Shown piece after piece: positions 1 through 10,352 of a stretch of 64,000 nucleotides of DNA; position 1 is the stretch's first letter, and each line of letters opens with the position of its first letter. The DNA is from Symsagittifera roscoffensis (Eukaryota > Xenacoelomorpha > Acoela > Convolutidae): assembly GCF_963678635.1 (NCBI RefSeq), contig NC_087070.1:8900539-8964538 (forward strand). Direction: 5' to 3'. A program made the translations under genes and the position numbers. The notes below the pieces were generated by a model. The model did no database searches, was not told where the DNA came from, and saw only the letters and a program-made list of their open reading frames with translations.

Positions 1-230
1 TTACTCCCGTAGGCTATCGGACGAAGAACCGTTCTCCCGTTCCACTCCTGCTCTTGGTGAAGTATGCCCGATATCGCAACCGCTGATGCATCCGTGTCCA
101 GCACGAACATTCCCTTCTCCGTTGGCATGCCGAGGACCGGTGCCTCGCAAAGTTCACGTTTGATGTTTTCAAATGAGACTTGTGCCTCATCAGTCCAGGT
201 GAACTTTTTGCCCTTGTTTCTCATCAACCT
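1..230 (-). pseudogene. Gypsy pol, RNase H start (partial)
   Basis: Minus-strand translation gives the segment that follows the RT thumb in Gypsy pol proteins: a tryptophan-threonine stretch (KFTWTDEAQ), then FVLDTDASAVAISGIL, which is the first catalytic-aspartate strand of RNase H. It belongs to the same pol as the neighbouring RT. The window edge cuts it, so the other RNase H acidic residues and the integrase are not visible. Family assignment rests on the motif and its position directly after RT. Confidence 0.75.
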
Positions 231-3200
231 CTACATGGGGTATATTTTATCAGCATACCCCTTGATGAACTCTCGATAATAATTTGCGAATCCCAGAAAA
301 CTCATCAGCTGTGTGTCTGTTTTAGGTGCCTTCCAGGTCAGCACCGCTTCAACCGCTTCGGGATCTGGTCTCACTCCATGTTTGTCAACCAGGCGGCCCA
401 GATACTTTATGGAATCCCTGAGGATTTCACACTTAGAGGGTTTGCATTTCAGACCCGCCTGCTTCATGCAAGAAAACACCTCCTCCAACCTCTCTATGTG
501 GTCTTCTAAGGTTGGTGTTGCAATCACGACATCATCGACATAACACATGATGAGATTCCCATATTTCTTAGTGACGCTCGTGAGTGCCTGGGCCATCAGT
601 CGCTGGAATGTGGCCGTCGCGTTGCACAATCCGAATGGCATCCTCTTCCACTGGAACAGTCCCAGCTCACACGCGAAACCTGTTTCCTCTCGATCTTGCT
701 TTCTGAGTGGCACTTGCCAGAATGCGGAGCCCAAATCCAATGTCGTGAAGAACTTAGCGTCTCCCAGCTTGGATAGGCTCTCATCGATGCGGGGAATCGG
801 GTATGCGTCCTTTATAGTCACTGCGTTCAGATAAAGGAAATCACAACAAAATCTGAGTTGTCCCCCTTTCTTTTTCGCCATGACCACGCCACAAGCGCAT
901 GGGGACTTCGACGGCTCGATCATGTCGTACTCCATTAACATCTCGATTTCCTTCCTACACGCTTCTGACTTGTTTGGGGTCATTCTTCTCGCCCCTTCCC
1001 TATGAGGTACCGAGCCCTCTTCTATCTCAATCTCGTGCTCTACAAAATTGCAACAACCTATGTCGGCCTTATGTTTCGTAAAAACGTCTGCGTTCCGATT
1101 TAGCACCGCCCTGAGCGAATCTAGTTCCGTGTCTGATATTTTACCCTTCAGATGTTCTATCTCAGGTAGGACAGGCTTATTCGCTGCTAACTCTGCCTCC
1201 GTCGGCCTCTCAGGAAAGTTGGAACAACTAGACAGCCCATCATCTGTTTCCGACTTCATTGAAAACAATTTCCTAGAAGATTTCAATTCATTTACTCTTT
1301 TCATTATACATTCTTGGTTCGCATGCAATGGACATTTAGTGACATCAAACTTCTTCAAGTTCTCCACACTCAGAAAGTCTGTGTTCAGAGGCAAAGCGTA
1401 GCCAAGTTTCTTTCCCCTCTGTATTGTCACTGTTGTTGCTTCTGTGTTCAATAACACACTCACACACAGTCCGCTCTGAGTGAGTGAGAAGCTTCTTCCT
1501 AAAATAGCCGAGCTTTTACTGTTTGGATTTGGTACCAGACACACCTGTCTGTCATTGCTGAGTTCATTCAAGTTCCTCATCCTAAACGTCGCTACTACGG
1601 CTTGGTTCGGTTTTAATCTAACTTTTCGATCCAGAAAAATCGGCACCTTGGCCTGATTAATTAAGATCTTATTAAGGGGTCTTTTCTCATACTTTCTCTC
1701 AGGATCCCTGATCCTAATCAATCCGTCATTGAGATCGATCGTGACGTCGAAGTTGCGAACGAAATCCCTTCCTAGGATGAACTGGTCGGATTCGTCCAAA
1801 TTCTCTACTACTAGGAAGCTCATCCAAAGATGTCTTCCTCCGAGCTGCAGTGAAATGATCGGGGTTCGTCCGGCGACATAGATCGCTCCCTGATTGGCAG
1901 CTGCCAACCTGATGTTTGTCGGTATGAGATCCGACCTTTCGAAACCCATGTCGGTCCAAGTTTTGACTTGCATGACACTAACCACTGCTCCCGTGTCTAG
2001 CAGTCCCTTTACTGAAAGTTGTCTGCCTTGCACGTCCAGAACGTGTGCGGCCAGATCGGCCTCGCAACCAATATGCACCGCATCTTGTTCGAGCATCGCG
2101 TTGTGTCCGATTCGTCTGACCTTCAGCTCCTCTTTACCAATGTATATCCGGCCAACCTGATCGTTCGCATCAGTTATGTGAGCTTTCGTGTAGATATTGA
2201 TGCCATCTACATTCATCAGGATCGGGTAAGGGCCATGGACATCGATATAATGTCCGTCCACTTTCATCAGCCTCGGACCTCCCGTTGTGAGCAGCGCTCG
2301 CACTGCCCTGGAGTCCAGTTTGGGATCCTTCTTCTTCAGGTTGTCGGCATAGATGTCCAGGTGGACTAGTGTAATCTCGGATGGTTCACTCAAGTTCTTG
2401 ACCACCTGGTGCCCTGCGACTGAGATGATGGACATTATTTTGGTCCCCGCCTTCGTCATGCCGAAAGTCTTACCAGATATAACGTTCAGTTTTAGTCCCT
2501 GTTTCTTGGGCTCCTCTTTGTCTTCTGCTTCTGTCGTTTTACCCAGGACATTAAGACTTTCCCGAAGATCTGTGCTCTCCAGCTCCAACCTTACCCATTG
2601 CTCCACTTCTTTCGTGGCTAGGTCCTGTTTGACATTCTGCAGCGCTGTCCTTGCCGCCAGGCCGTAATCCACCTTGAGTGGGCTAGACGACTCTGCTTCG
2701 AGGTTCGAGGCTACCACCTCGTCAGGCCATGTCTCAACCTTTTTGGTCGTAAAGGTGCTCGGTGTTGTCTCCTTTCTCCGAGATCCAGCCTCGTTCATCA
2801 GACGTGCTCGACTGGCCTTGACACCCGAAAGCGCCTCTTCGTGGCGGGGATGTTTCGCGTCCGCTACTGCGTCCCAAAATTGAGTACAATCCGACTTGAA
2901 GTGTCCCTCCAGATTACAGAAGAAACACCTGGGACCATATTTCATGATGAGCCCTCTGACGTACTCCTCATGATCCTCGTCGGTCGCGTCGGCGTCCTCG
3001 AGAAAGTAGCCTATGGCCTTCATGTTCTGTTTGTATGCAGAACACGCAGAGACGTGATGGTCCATCGAACCACAATTCGCGCACAACCTCCTCTTGTCCA
3101 TGTCATCGCGAGGTTTGTACCAACTGGAATTCGCACCAGTGTTCGTCCCGCTATAGTTGCCATAATTGCTGTAACGGTTTTGCGCCCTCGGTTTTATGAG

Positions 3201-3863
3201 TAAATACTCGCGTGACTTCATACGCAAGTCGTCAGGCGTGGGTACCTGGTCAAGCGACAGGGTGAAGTGAGAGGCCAACATCGTCTTCAACTCCTCACTC
3301 CTTACTCCATCCATGAACTTCGAAGCAATCGCCAAGTTTCGCTCGTATATTCTCTCATCCGGGTTGCTTCTCCTCCTGAGCAATTCAAGGTCGTCCAAGA
3401 ATTTATCTATTGATTCTTCATCTCTCTGACGCCTCTTCTCGAACTTCACCATAGCCTGGTGCCCTTGTACTCCAGAGCCGAAACGATTCAGCAGGATGTC
3501 GAATATCTTGCGAGCGCTGTCTCTCTCATTGGCTCTTTTCGCCATTACACAATTTAATGCAGTACCCTCCAGGTTGCTTGTCAGCGCGCTGCACTCTTGT
3601 TTCTTGGAGAGATTCTCTTCCTCAAAGTGTAACTTCATCACCTCTATCCAAGTATCAATGCAGCCGTCCGACTCGTCTTTATATGACTTCGGCTTTTTCA
3701 GTGTTCTTCTTGACCTCTCTCCTCTCTCGGTTGACTTCGAGAGCTTGGTGATGAATGTTTCAAGAGATCTGTTCAGAGGCTCAAACATCGAGGCATACAT
3801 CGTTGTGTCTTGTGAGACTGTAGTCAGATCTGGTACTGAACTGACTTGTGGCACGGTTGGCAA
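231..3863 (-). CDS. Gypsy gag nucleocapsid, protease and reverse transcriptase
   Basis: A 1210-codon frame. Roughly the first 230 residues are a retrotransposon gag helical region. Two CX2CX4HX4C zinc knuckles follow, CANCGSMDHHVSAC near 3040-3090 and CFFCNLEGHFKSDC near 2886-2930. A retropepsin-like aspartic protease is marked by LLDTGAVVSVM near 1971-2004 and FILGRDF downstream. The RT carries RFCCDFLYLN, TTLDLGSAFWQV, the MPFGLCNA block and the YVDD catalytic box at 531-542, ending with the LGFANYYREFI thumb region. These parts in this order define Ty3/Gypsy. In life it would make the capsid-lining nucleocapsid, cut the polyprotein and copy the element RNA in cytoplasmic particles. The ATG at 3863 is the first in frame; the gag-like ORF lies just upstream on the same strand. 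Confidence 0.9.
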   Translation of the reverse strand: MPTVPQVSSVPDLTTVSQDTTMYASMFEPLNRSLETFITKLSKSTERGERSRRTLKKPKSYKDESDGCIDTWIEVMKLHFEEENLSKKQECSALTSNLEGTALNCVMAKRANERDSARKIFDILLNRFGSGVQGHQAMVKFEKRRQRDEESIDKFLDDLELLRRRSNPDERIYERNLAIASKFMDGVRSEELKTMLASHFTLSLDQVPTPDDLRMKSREYLLIKPRAQNRYSNYGNYSGTNTGANSSWYKPRDDMDKRRLCANCGSMDHHVSACSAYKQNMKAIGYFLEDADATDEDHEEYVRGLIMKYGPRCFFCNLEGHFKSDCTQFWDAVADAKHPRHEEALSGVKASRARLMNEAGSRRKETTPSTFTTKKVETWPDEVVASNLEAESSSPLKVDYGLAARTALQNVKQDLATKEVEQWVRLELESTDLRESLNVLGKTTEAEDKEEPKKQGLKLNVISGKTFGMTKAGTKIMSIISVAGHQVVKNLSEPSEITLVHLDIYADNLKKKDPKLDSRAVRALLTTGGPRLMKVDGHYIDVHGPYPILMNVDGINIYTKAHITDANDQVGRIYIGKEELKVRRIGHNAMLEQDAVHIGCEADLAAHVLDVQGRQLSVKGLLDTGAVVSVMQVKTWTDMGFERSDLIPTNIRLAAANQGAIYVAGRTPIISLQLGGRHLWMSFLVVENLDESDQFILGRDFVRNFDVTIDLNDGLIRIRDPERKYEKRPLNKILINQAKVPIFLDRKVRLKPNQAVVATFRMRNLNELSNDRQVCLVPNPNSKSSAILGRSFSLTQSGLCVSVLLNTEATTVTIQRGKKLGYALPLNTDFLSVENLKKFDVTKCPLHANQECIMKRVNELKSSRKLFSMKSETDDGLSSCSNFPERPTEAELAANKPVLPEIEHLKGKISDTELDSLRAVLNRNADVFTKHKADIGCCNFVEHEIEIEEGSVPHREGARRMTPNKSEACRKEIEMLMEYDMIEPSKSPCACGVVMAKKKGGQLRFCCDFLYLNAVTIKDAYPIPRIDESLSKLGDAKFFTTLDLGSAFWQVPLRKQDREETGFACELGLFQWKRMPFGLCNATATFQRLMAQALTSVTKKYGNLIMCYVDDVVIATPTLEDHIERLEEVFSCMKQAGLKCKPSKCEILRDSIKYLGRLVDKHGVRPDPEAVEAVLTWKAPKTDTQLMSFLGFANYYREFIKGYADKIYPM

Positions 3864-4058
3864 TCTTGTCTCCGAGTTGGCATCTGCCTCCGGCGGGACT
3901 GGATTCGTCCAGCCAGGCCTCTGCGGGGCTGCTCTTGGCCGCTCCTTGTTTCTATGTTCGTAATTCGTTCTCGAGCCTTGCTGGGCTCTGCCATTGTTGC
4001 CCGTACCATCTCCAACATTCGCATGGCGTGAGCGCTCCCTTGAGTTGGAATGCTCCTG

Positions 4059-5303
4059 TCAACTACTCCCATTCAGGATCGCGTCAAGCTTCCGCATCAT
4101 CAAGTCAGATTTGGCGTCCAACCTCCTTTCCAGGCCAGTCATCGTTTGGGCGTAGGTATTATCATGATCATTCAACAATCGCTCGATCTCTCTTGTCATC
4201 CTAGCCTCTCTTTCCTCTGACTCTTTGTTTGCCTGTGCCAGGCTCTCGGCCAGGCATTGATCGGTGTCACGAATCAATTGAGCCTGATCAAACCTCGCCT
4301 GGGACTTCACGTGCGTTAGCTCATCTTTCAAATTCTCTCGACCATGGTGAGCTCTCTCGTCAACTTGATCTATCCTCTTAGTCATGTCTCGCCTCAATTC
4401 ATCCAGGCCATTCATCACACCAGCGAACATATCACTTATGTCACCAGCTGCCCCCAATGGCGGGGTTAGCCCCATAGAAGACGAGGTCAACTGTGGCTGT
4501 AGCCTAGTACTCGATGACGCACCGCCCTTTTGCTTGTGCATTGACGTCATCAGTCTGTCAAACGTTGATGATGCTCCCATCGTTATCCCATCTGACATAG
4601 GCCTGGTCGGCGAGGCAGAAGACGCCTCCCTGCTCATGTCGTTCCTTGGGCACGGTGTGAAGTTCACATCCGGATGGGTTATTTCCGGTTGGTCGTAACT
4701 AGAGGACAGACCTCCGGCTTGTAGCGACGTCACGCGCTCATCGTACAAAGACTTCCAACTTTTCTTTGCCTTCGAGAACGTCTGCTCTTCACCCGGACTC
4801 ATACTCGACATCATCGCGTTGTTGCTCTGTTTGGCCAAAGATGAGTGTGCACTTGTCAGATGTGAAGGTTCCTTTCTCCATTTATAGCTCTTAGTCTCTG
4901 ATTTGGACATTCCCCTGTACAACACTTCCTCCCGAGGTTCGACCTCGGGACGCTCCGAGGTCTCCTCTGTCCTCTCGGCTTCCTCCCGTTCGAGGACCTC
5001 ATCTGGCTCAAAGTCGGGTCGAATGAGCGTTCGCTCCCCTTCGTCAAAGGGATCCACCAGCGTTTCGCTCGCAGGCTCGGCCTCGGCGCTCCGCCTTTGA
5101 TTGCCATCGAGGTTTTTCTCGCTCCTTAGTTTCATTTCGCTCACTGAAAGATCAGGTTGACCTTTAGTCGATTCGTCTTCAGCAAACGCGTCGGAAGCGC
5201 TGCTAAACGAGGTTTGGCTACGCCTAGTTCTAAACTTCCGCGTGCTTCCCTTGCTTAGCCTGGGAATTTTAGTAGTCGATCCTAGTGAGTCCCTGCGCTG
5301 CAT
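4059..5303 (-). CDS. Gag-like coiled-coil protein of the Gypsy element
   Basis: A 414-codon frame using the ATG at 5303 (MQRRDSLGSTTKIPRL); about 20 more codons are open upstream but look non-coding. The N-terminus is basic and serine-rich, followed by a Glu/Arg-rich acidic stretch near 5040-4930. The last third (about 4430-4070) is a charged helical region with regular leucines and arginines, as in a coiled coil. It ends about 195 bp before the protease-RT ORF on the same strand. I recognise no named domain. Position and composition suggest an N-terminal gag product, but a separate accessory protein is possible. Confidence 0.6.
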   Translation of the reverse strand: MQRRDSLGSTTKIPRLSKGSTRKFRTRRSQTSFSSASDAFAEDESTKGQPDLSVSEMKLRSEKNLDGNQRRSAEAEPASETLVDPFDEGERTLIRPDFEPDEVLEREEAERTEETSERPEVEPREEVLYRGMSKSETKSYKWRKEPSHLTSAHSSLAKQSNNAMMSSMSPGEEQTFSKAKKSWKSLYDERVTSLQAGGLSSSYDQPEITHPDVNFTPCPRNDMSREASSASPTRPMSDGITMGASSTFDRLMTSMHKQKGGASSSTRLQPQLTSSSMGLTPPLGAAGDISDMFAGVMNGLDELRRDMTKRIDQVDERAHHGRENLKDELTHVKSQARFDQAQLIRDTDQCLAESLAQANKESEEREARMTREIERLLNDHDNTYAQTMTGLERRLDAKSDLMMRKLDAILNGSS

Positions 5304-5729
5304 AGTTTTTAACAAAATGAAAGTATTCGTAATTTGATGGCAATGCAAACGTACCACAAACAAGATTTAGTTAAATCACTTAACGCTGCCTACTCGATTC
5401 CGTCAGTATCAAAATGTCTCTTAGATCTCTCACGACTAAACTAGTGACTCAGCTAAAGTTACACACAGGGTCTACCCAGTATTGATATAATGCTAACTCA
5501 ACCCGGTTGTATAGTATAACAGTATCACTAAGTTTCCACAAGATATAATCGACACACAAAACACAATCGATAATCAGATAAGAATATCCTACAGGTGACA
5601 GCGACCTTTTGTCAGTATCAATTTATCGCCACACAATTTATCAAGTCACTTCTTTGTTAAAATTAAACAATCTTTGGTAAAAAGCAGTGATGACTCAGAA
5701 ATAGATAAATAAAACTTAGTCTTAAAGAA
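5304..5729. other. Non-coding upstream region of the Gypsy element
   Basis: AT-rich sequence right of the gag-like ORF. It would hold the leader and 5' LTR end of the Gypsy element, but I see no convincing LTR terminus or tRNA primer complement. No coding signal was seen. Confidence 0.4.
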
Positions 5730-6076
5730 AAAGACTTCCCCCAATCGGAACGATCCGAAAGAACGAAGCCCAGGACACAGTCTTCTCAAGTGGGTGTGTA
5801 TCTGCCTAATACACCCACCGAGGTCTTCTTTTGGGTGTCCTGCGATTGCCCGAGCTGTCCTACTAAGTAGCTCAAGGCAACCTCTGATCGAAAATTCGTC
5901 AAATCTATGAAAAAGCTCTCCCACACTCGGACTGCTCCAAGTGCACGAGAGTAGGGAACAATTTTTCTTCTCAAGTGGGTGTGTATTTGCCTAATACACC
6001 CACCGAGGTCTTCCTTTATTTGTTCCCGGATTGCCCGAACTTTCCTATTAAGTAGCTCAAGGCAACCACACAACCA
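5730..6076. repeat. Two tandem structured units, period about 185 bp
   Basis: Two related units, about 5730-5905 and 5915-6076. Each has an identical inner hairpin (TGGGTGT at 5791-5797 pairing with ACACCCA at 5811-5817, and the equivalent in unit 2) and a shared right flank ending AGTAGCTCAAGGCAACC. The surrounding outer stem differs in sequence but stays paired in both units: CAGGACAC 5771-5778 with GTGTCCTG 5835-5842, and GGGAACAA 5954-5961 with TTGTTCCC 6020-6027. Stems conserved by paired change suggest selection on an RNA or cruciform fold. On the minus strand both units stay open and encode the similar peptide KEDLGGCIRQIHTHLRR, so a short repeated protein is an alternative reading. 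Confidence 0.6.
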
Positions 6077-6312
6077 AAATCACAATCAAAAAAAAAATTT
6101 TGTTCGGGTACTTCTAATACACCCAATGTAGAATCCAAAGTTGATCACGAATTTCCGGGTCAAAATGGGTTCTTATGATCCTGATAAGCACGCCTAATAT
6201 CCTAATATGATCCTAATTCAATGGATATTTTCCGTTGCCCAGATTGCCACAGAAAGTTTACTCAAGTCTCTAACCAGGAAGATCGTTAGAAGGTTTAAGA
6301 CGATCCGGAGGG

Positions 6313-6402
6313 TTACCTCGGAGGGTACCTTGATCACTCAAGTTACTTCGGAGGGTACCCTAATCACCCAAGTTACCTCGGAGGGTCCCCCTAAATTTAC
6401 TA
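6313..6402 (+). repeat. 30-bp minisatellite, about 2.7 copies
   Basis: The unit begins GTTACCTCGGAGGGTACC and repeats at 30-bp spacing, with small differences between copies. It lies at the left end of the GGAGGGT-rich field and may be how that motif expanded locally. Confidence 0.75.
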
Positions 6403-9035
6403 AGGAGGGTCAATAAGATGCTTAATATGCTCCGGAGGGTTACTTCGGAGGGTACCTCCAAAATTTTCAAATTTTTCGATCTCGCTTAGAAGGTTCTCCC
6501 CCTCGTTTCAAAAAGCGTCAAAACAAGCTAGGAGCTCTAAGGGGAGCTGTTTTAACTTCTTAGGGTGATCTCGTGGAAATTTTCCACTAAGGAGGGTTGC
6601 TAAAGGGTTTAGCTGACTCCGGAGGGTCACTTCGGAGGGTTCCCCCAAAATCAAGAAAAAGGGTTATATCACCGCAGTAAAGCCTCTGAAAGCGGTCTAC
6701 CTGACTTAAAACTAGGTTGGCTGACACGGTCAACCTTCCCAGTTGAATAAAAGGATGTTTTGATAAAATTTTCTGTCGCTCGGAGGGTTGCCCGTGATTT
6801 GGACCCTCCGAACCAACAAATTCTAAAAAAATTTTCTTTTCCGAAATAATCAACCCAAAAACGGTTGCGATTCGGAAAAGTGGTCAAAAACGTCGACTTA
6901 TGGTACCAAAATTATCCCGATCGGATAACTAGTCTTTGAGAAATCGCCAAAAACGCGTTCGTCAAAATGGCCTTTTTCACCACCTGTATAGGATCTGAAA
7001 GACTTTTTTCGCAATTCCGGTCAAAAGTGCCTAAAAATACTTGAAATGAGCGAAGTAGCCCTGTACGGCACTGGAATAATGCAAAAAACTGGACCAAAAT
7101 TGGTTTAGAAACAAAAATTTGGCCAAAAACTATCAAATTTGGACCCTCCGATTCCTTCCTTTTCCAAACCTTAAGTCGTTAGCTCTATCCACGGAGCTAC
7201 TCGGAGGGTTACCCAAAAATTTCTCTAGTAACCGAGCACGTTATGCTAGCACGCTCCTAACGCAAAAAATTTTATTGCTCTAACTCTAAAAACTCAAAAA
7301 CTCGATCCCCAAAACAGATTGACAAAATTCAAAAAAATTATCGAAATTTTGACCGAAAAGTTTTGGTTTTTTCCAACTTCTACTGAGTCTTTTCTCACGC
7401 GGTTTCTTTAGTTAGGGGGATCGAACTACGTAGCTACTCCCTATATAAAAGCTTTTTGTTGTTCGGAAAAGTTCGGATATCAAAAAATTTGGGGGTCTAC
7501 AGTTTGATCGAAAATCGATGATTTTCGACAAAATTGAGTGTTTTTTGGATCTAATTGAGGAGATAAGTAATATATAATAAGGATAATAATCTATTAATAG
7601 TCGTTAATGAATAGTACTATACCCTCCTTTGCACCAAAATATCCGAATTAAGACCCTTAACTCGGAAATTTGTAATCGATGGAGGGTACAATCGGACCGC
7701 GCCAATCGTGCCCCCCACCACTTAAGTTTTAATGAAATAGTACCCGAACGATACTAAAATTGCTTCAACGATACCCAACAGTCGTTGCGGATGTTGTCCT
7801 TGATGTCCCTGTTGAGTGTGGAACACGTTGATCAGCTTGCCACTCTACCCTCCGGCCACCGGCAAAATTACCATTAACGTGCTTAAACACTCAAATTACA
7901 CTCGAGGGAGGGTATCCAACCCTTCACCAAAACACACAATCTTTCTATCAGAAACGATATAAATCGATCTGAAACAACAACAAATAGGAAGGTCAGATCA
8001 CATCTCGTCCGGAAATAACATATAAACTGTCACTTTATGTTTTTTACTGTTTTTTGTACTTTTTTGGATTTTGTACTATTTTTTGTACTTTTTTTGTTTT
8101 CAAATAAATTTATTTTTGGCTTTTTCTTGGTTATACACTATTTTTGTTTGGTTTTACGCTTTCTCTTTAATTGTTTTTGGTCCTTGGACCTCAGGACAAG
8201 CGGGCTCTAGATTTCCCACCTAACCCTCCGGCCCCCGGAATTTTCGGTGTTAACTAAGTTAAAAAGCTAAATTGCACTAGACGGAGGGTACGCACCTTCC
8301 CCCTAGTACAATAACGGTCATTAAGGCCTCTAACTCGGGCATACGCCCGGAGCGGAGGGTACGTCGCTGAAACGCTTGCTGATCATGATGGTTTCATGCC
8401 TTTAACAGGCCCACCCAGGAGCGCCATAAAAACGTCTATGTAACATTCGCCCAAATATCACACAGCGACGGAGCGTAGAAAAAGTACCTATTAACGACTG
8501 GCAGGCGTCAGTTACCTTAATCCTACTCGTTTTTCACCGTCTCGACCTTGCCAGTTGATTTTCTGGTCTGTTTAGGGCAAAGTAAAAAGTTACCATTTTT
8601 AGGCCATCAGTCAAACGACTTTTGATCAGCTTTCGTTTACATGCGAACACAACCACATAGCTGAGTCTCGGATCCTCAGACTACGTGATTGTCATCAAAA
8701 ACACGGCTCGAACAACCTATTTTTATATGTTTTTGTGTGACAGTTTTATATTAAATCCATTGGAGATGGATTGACCCTTTCCTTTTTCTAGCTACTCATG
8801 CTCTGAAATATTAAATAATAACGGAGTTAATTAAGATCTATGACATTATAGCAGCTATATAGTCAGTCTATACAGTCCCTTCACATAGACAGTCTCTGGG
8901 GGACCAAGCCTCCGCTCCCGTAATATTCTTGAGATAACACTCTTATCTCTTATTTTTCGTGTCCCGGGAGGGTCCCGTGGTATATTTCTTCCCCCACTGA
9001 AGCCTCCTTCTCCACAAATATCCGTCGCTAAGGTT

Positions 9036-9062
9036 CTTATCGTGTGTTATTGCCACGATAAG
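9036..9062. other. Perfect 9-bp stem-loop
   Basis: CTTATCGTG at 9036-9044 pairs perfectly with CACGATAAG at 9054-9062 across a 9-base loop. It lies about 180 bp past the last coding-like sequence of the minus-strand locus, so it could belong to a 3' end or LTR. Function unknown. Confidence 0.4.
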
Positions 9063-9239
9063 AGGCTTCGTAATTTTCTTGCTCAATCTCTATCGTGGTT
9101 CTGTTTTTCGTCTTTTTATTCAAAATGGCCGTCTTTTCTCTATTTCTCAGAAATGTTCTTCTTCCAATCGAAATTTTAAAAATAAAAATTCTAGAACATT
9201 CTGACCCTCCGTCGCAACACTTTTTTGTTCATAAGGCCT

Positions 9240-9786
9240 TTAGTCACTCTTTTTTATGTCGCCGGAAGGTTGTGCTGTGTCATCTGGCAGAATGGCACAC
9301 AGCTCCGTCACTTCGTGATTCCTATGAGCGCTCCCTGCCTCTGAATTTAAGAAAGGGTTGTACGCTATCCCGATTACTCCAGACACATATTGGTATTCTC
9401 CCCGTTTGTTGGGTTTCGAATAATCTTCAGTCGAGGCCAAGTTACGATGCACGCCATGTCCCTCTTCGACTTTCTTGTTGTAGAATCTTCGTATTTCGTC
9501 AAGTTTCCCATGATTCTCTAGAGATTCCCTGGAGTCATCTTCCATTTCAATCCCCGTACTCTGGTACACGTCCAGTATGGCCGTGGAGACTCTCATCTCC
9601 ATAGTTTTGCTCACCATGGCCTTCTGATGTCACACTTGGACGGTACTGTTGGTCATCACTGACATTATCCACCTCAAGAAACAAGTGGCATCTGTTCTTC
9701 TCGCTAAACTCAAACCGGAATTGTCTCTGGCGATATGCTGTACCAGCATCTGATAAACTTCTAGACTCTTGTTGCCCACTTTCCAC
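9240..9786 (-). pseudogene. 3' part of the SGNH locus, unassigned
   Basis: Two overlapping coding-like stretches on the minus strand with compositions typical of protein: one with RQRQFRFEFSEKNRCHLFLE, another with LDEIRRFYNKKVEEGHGVHR and YQYVSGVIGIAYNPFLNSEAG. I recognise no family. They continue the coding direction of the stretch at 9906-10352. The plus-strand frame over the same bases (9095-9604) reads as low-complexity Leu/Ser/Arg and is taken as a shadow. Confidence 0.45.
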
Positions 9787-9905
9787 TTAATGCGTGAGGT
9801 CAATACTTTTAATTATATTCCCACTAGGCTCCATGCGAACGTCAGCTGCCCCGCTTATCTAACGAAGGGATTTGCCATCAATGTGGGTCGCAATGGCAAC
9901 GCGGA

Positions 9906-10352
9906 CTAGGGTGTTCTCATCGCCTCTTCGAAGTAATCCCGCAGCAAGTTCTGCCAAGTTCGTTTCAGCTGGCTTCCCAATTCTAACTTGTTAATCTCGG
10001 CTTTTTGTTGGGTAACCCAACCGCGACGCTTGCGGGACACTCCATGATCTAGCTTCTTCAGGCAGTCCTCCAGTTCCTTCATTGTCACCAGAGCCACCCA
10101 CCAAGGTCGAGCTGTATTCCTCGTCGGATTCTTCTCAAGAGGATCGTCGGCCACTTGTTTCCCAATAGCCTGATGCTCGCTCGAGATCCATGCTTTGCCA
10201 ATATCCACTTTCAACGTTTGTCCATTCGTCAAACCCCTTTTCATGCTCGCCTTCTGAGGTCTGAAGTCGTCTTTCGTCGCCAGACTCATCGAGACCTCCA
10301 TCTCTTTCACCACCTCGGCCAGCCTTCTTGGTTCGGAACTGCCCTTGTAGGC
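9906..10352 (-). pseudogene. SGNH locus segment left of the BEL insertion
   Basis: About 148 codons, rich in Lys, Glu and Arg (EPRRLAEVVKEMEVSMSLA, then MKELEDCLKKLDHG). The open frame runs to the right into the BEL LTR, but that extension is LTR sequence and not part of the original gene. The matching segment on the other side of the insertion is at 20177-20370. No domain recognised; the charged, helical composition is similar to the other tail pieces of the locus. Confidence 0.55.
10348..10352 (+). repeat. Target-site duplication of BEL, left copy
   Basis: TAGGC directly before the 5' LTR, repeated at 20172-20176 directly after the 3' LTR. Five bases is the usual size for BEL/Pao. Both copies are intact. 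Confidence 0.85.

Larger units (their letters stand above)
1..5303 (-). mobile_element. Ty3/Gypsy LTR retroelement, partial
   Basis: The coding part of a Gypsy-type element read on the minus strand. From right to left it shows a gag-like coiled-coil ORF, an ORF with two zinc knuckles, an aspartic protease and a reverse transcriptase, and the start of RNase H at the left edge. RNase H, integrase and the 3' LTR would lie outside the window. I could not place the 5' LTR or primer site in the DNA to the right. The element is broken at least once but long frames survive, so it is probably moderately young. GC content resembles the minus-strand locus and BEL element and is unlike the AT-rich DNA after 26 kb. 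Confidence 0.9.
6290..9210. other. Non-coding field of dispersed GGAGGGT motifs
   Basis: About 2.9 kb without a supportable gene. I counted at least 20 copies of GGAGGGT or its complement ACCCTCC, often extended to TCGGAGGGT, in both orientations and mostly unevenly spaced. A TATA-like CTATATAAAAG stands at about 7441 on the plus strand, with nothing clear downstream. Short open frames here (for example 6587-6853 and 6912-7136, minus) show no domain or composition arguing for coding. The region sits between the Gypsy gag and the 3' end of the minus-strand SGNH locus and may be LTR or untranslated sequence of one of them. Confidence 0.5.

Noticed and set aside
5730-6076. Hammerhead or other known self-cleaving ribozyme
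   Set aside because: No CTGATGA plus GAAA core on either strand.
5730-6402. CRISPR array
   Set aside because: Only two or three irregular repeats, no spacers of uniform size, no cas genes, and a eukaryotic context.
6207-6416. VTSEGTLITQ repeat protein
   Set aside because: A 30-bp minisatellite is automatically open in one frame; no other coding evidence.
9095-9604. Plus-strand 169-codon ORF
   Set aside because: Leu/Ser/Arg-rich antisense shadow of the minus-strand coding-like sequence.
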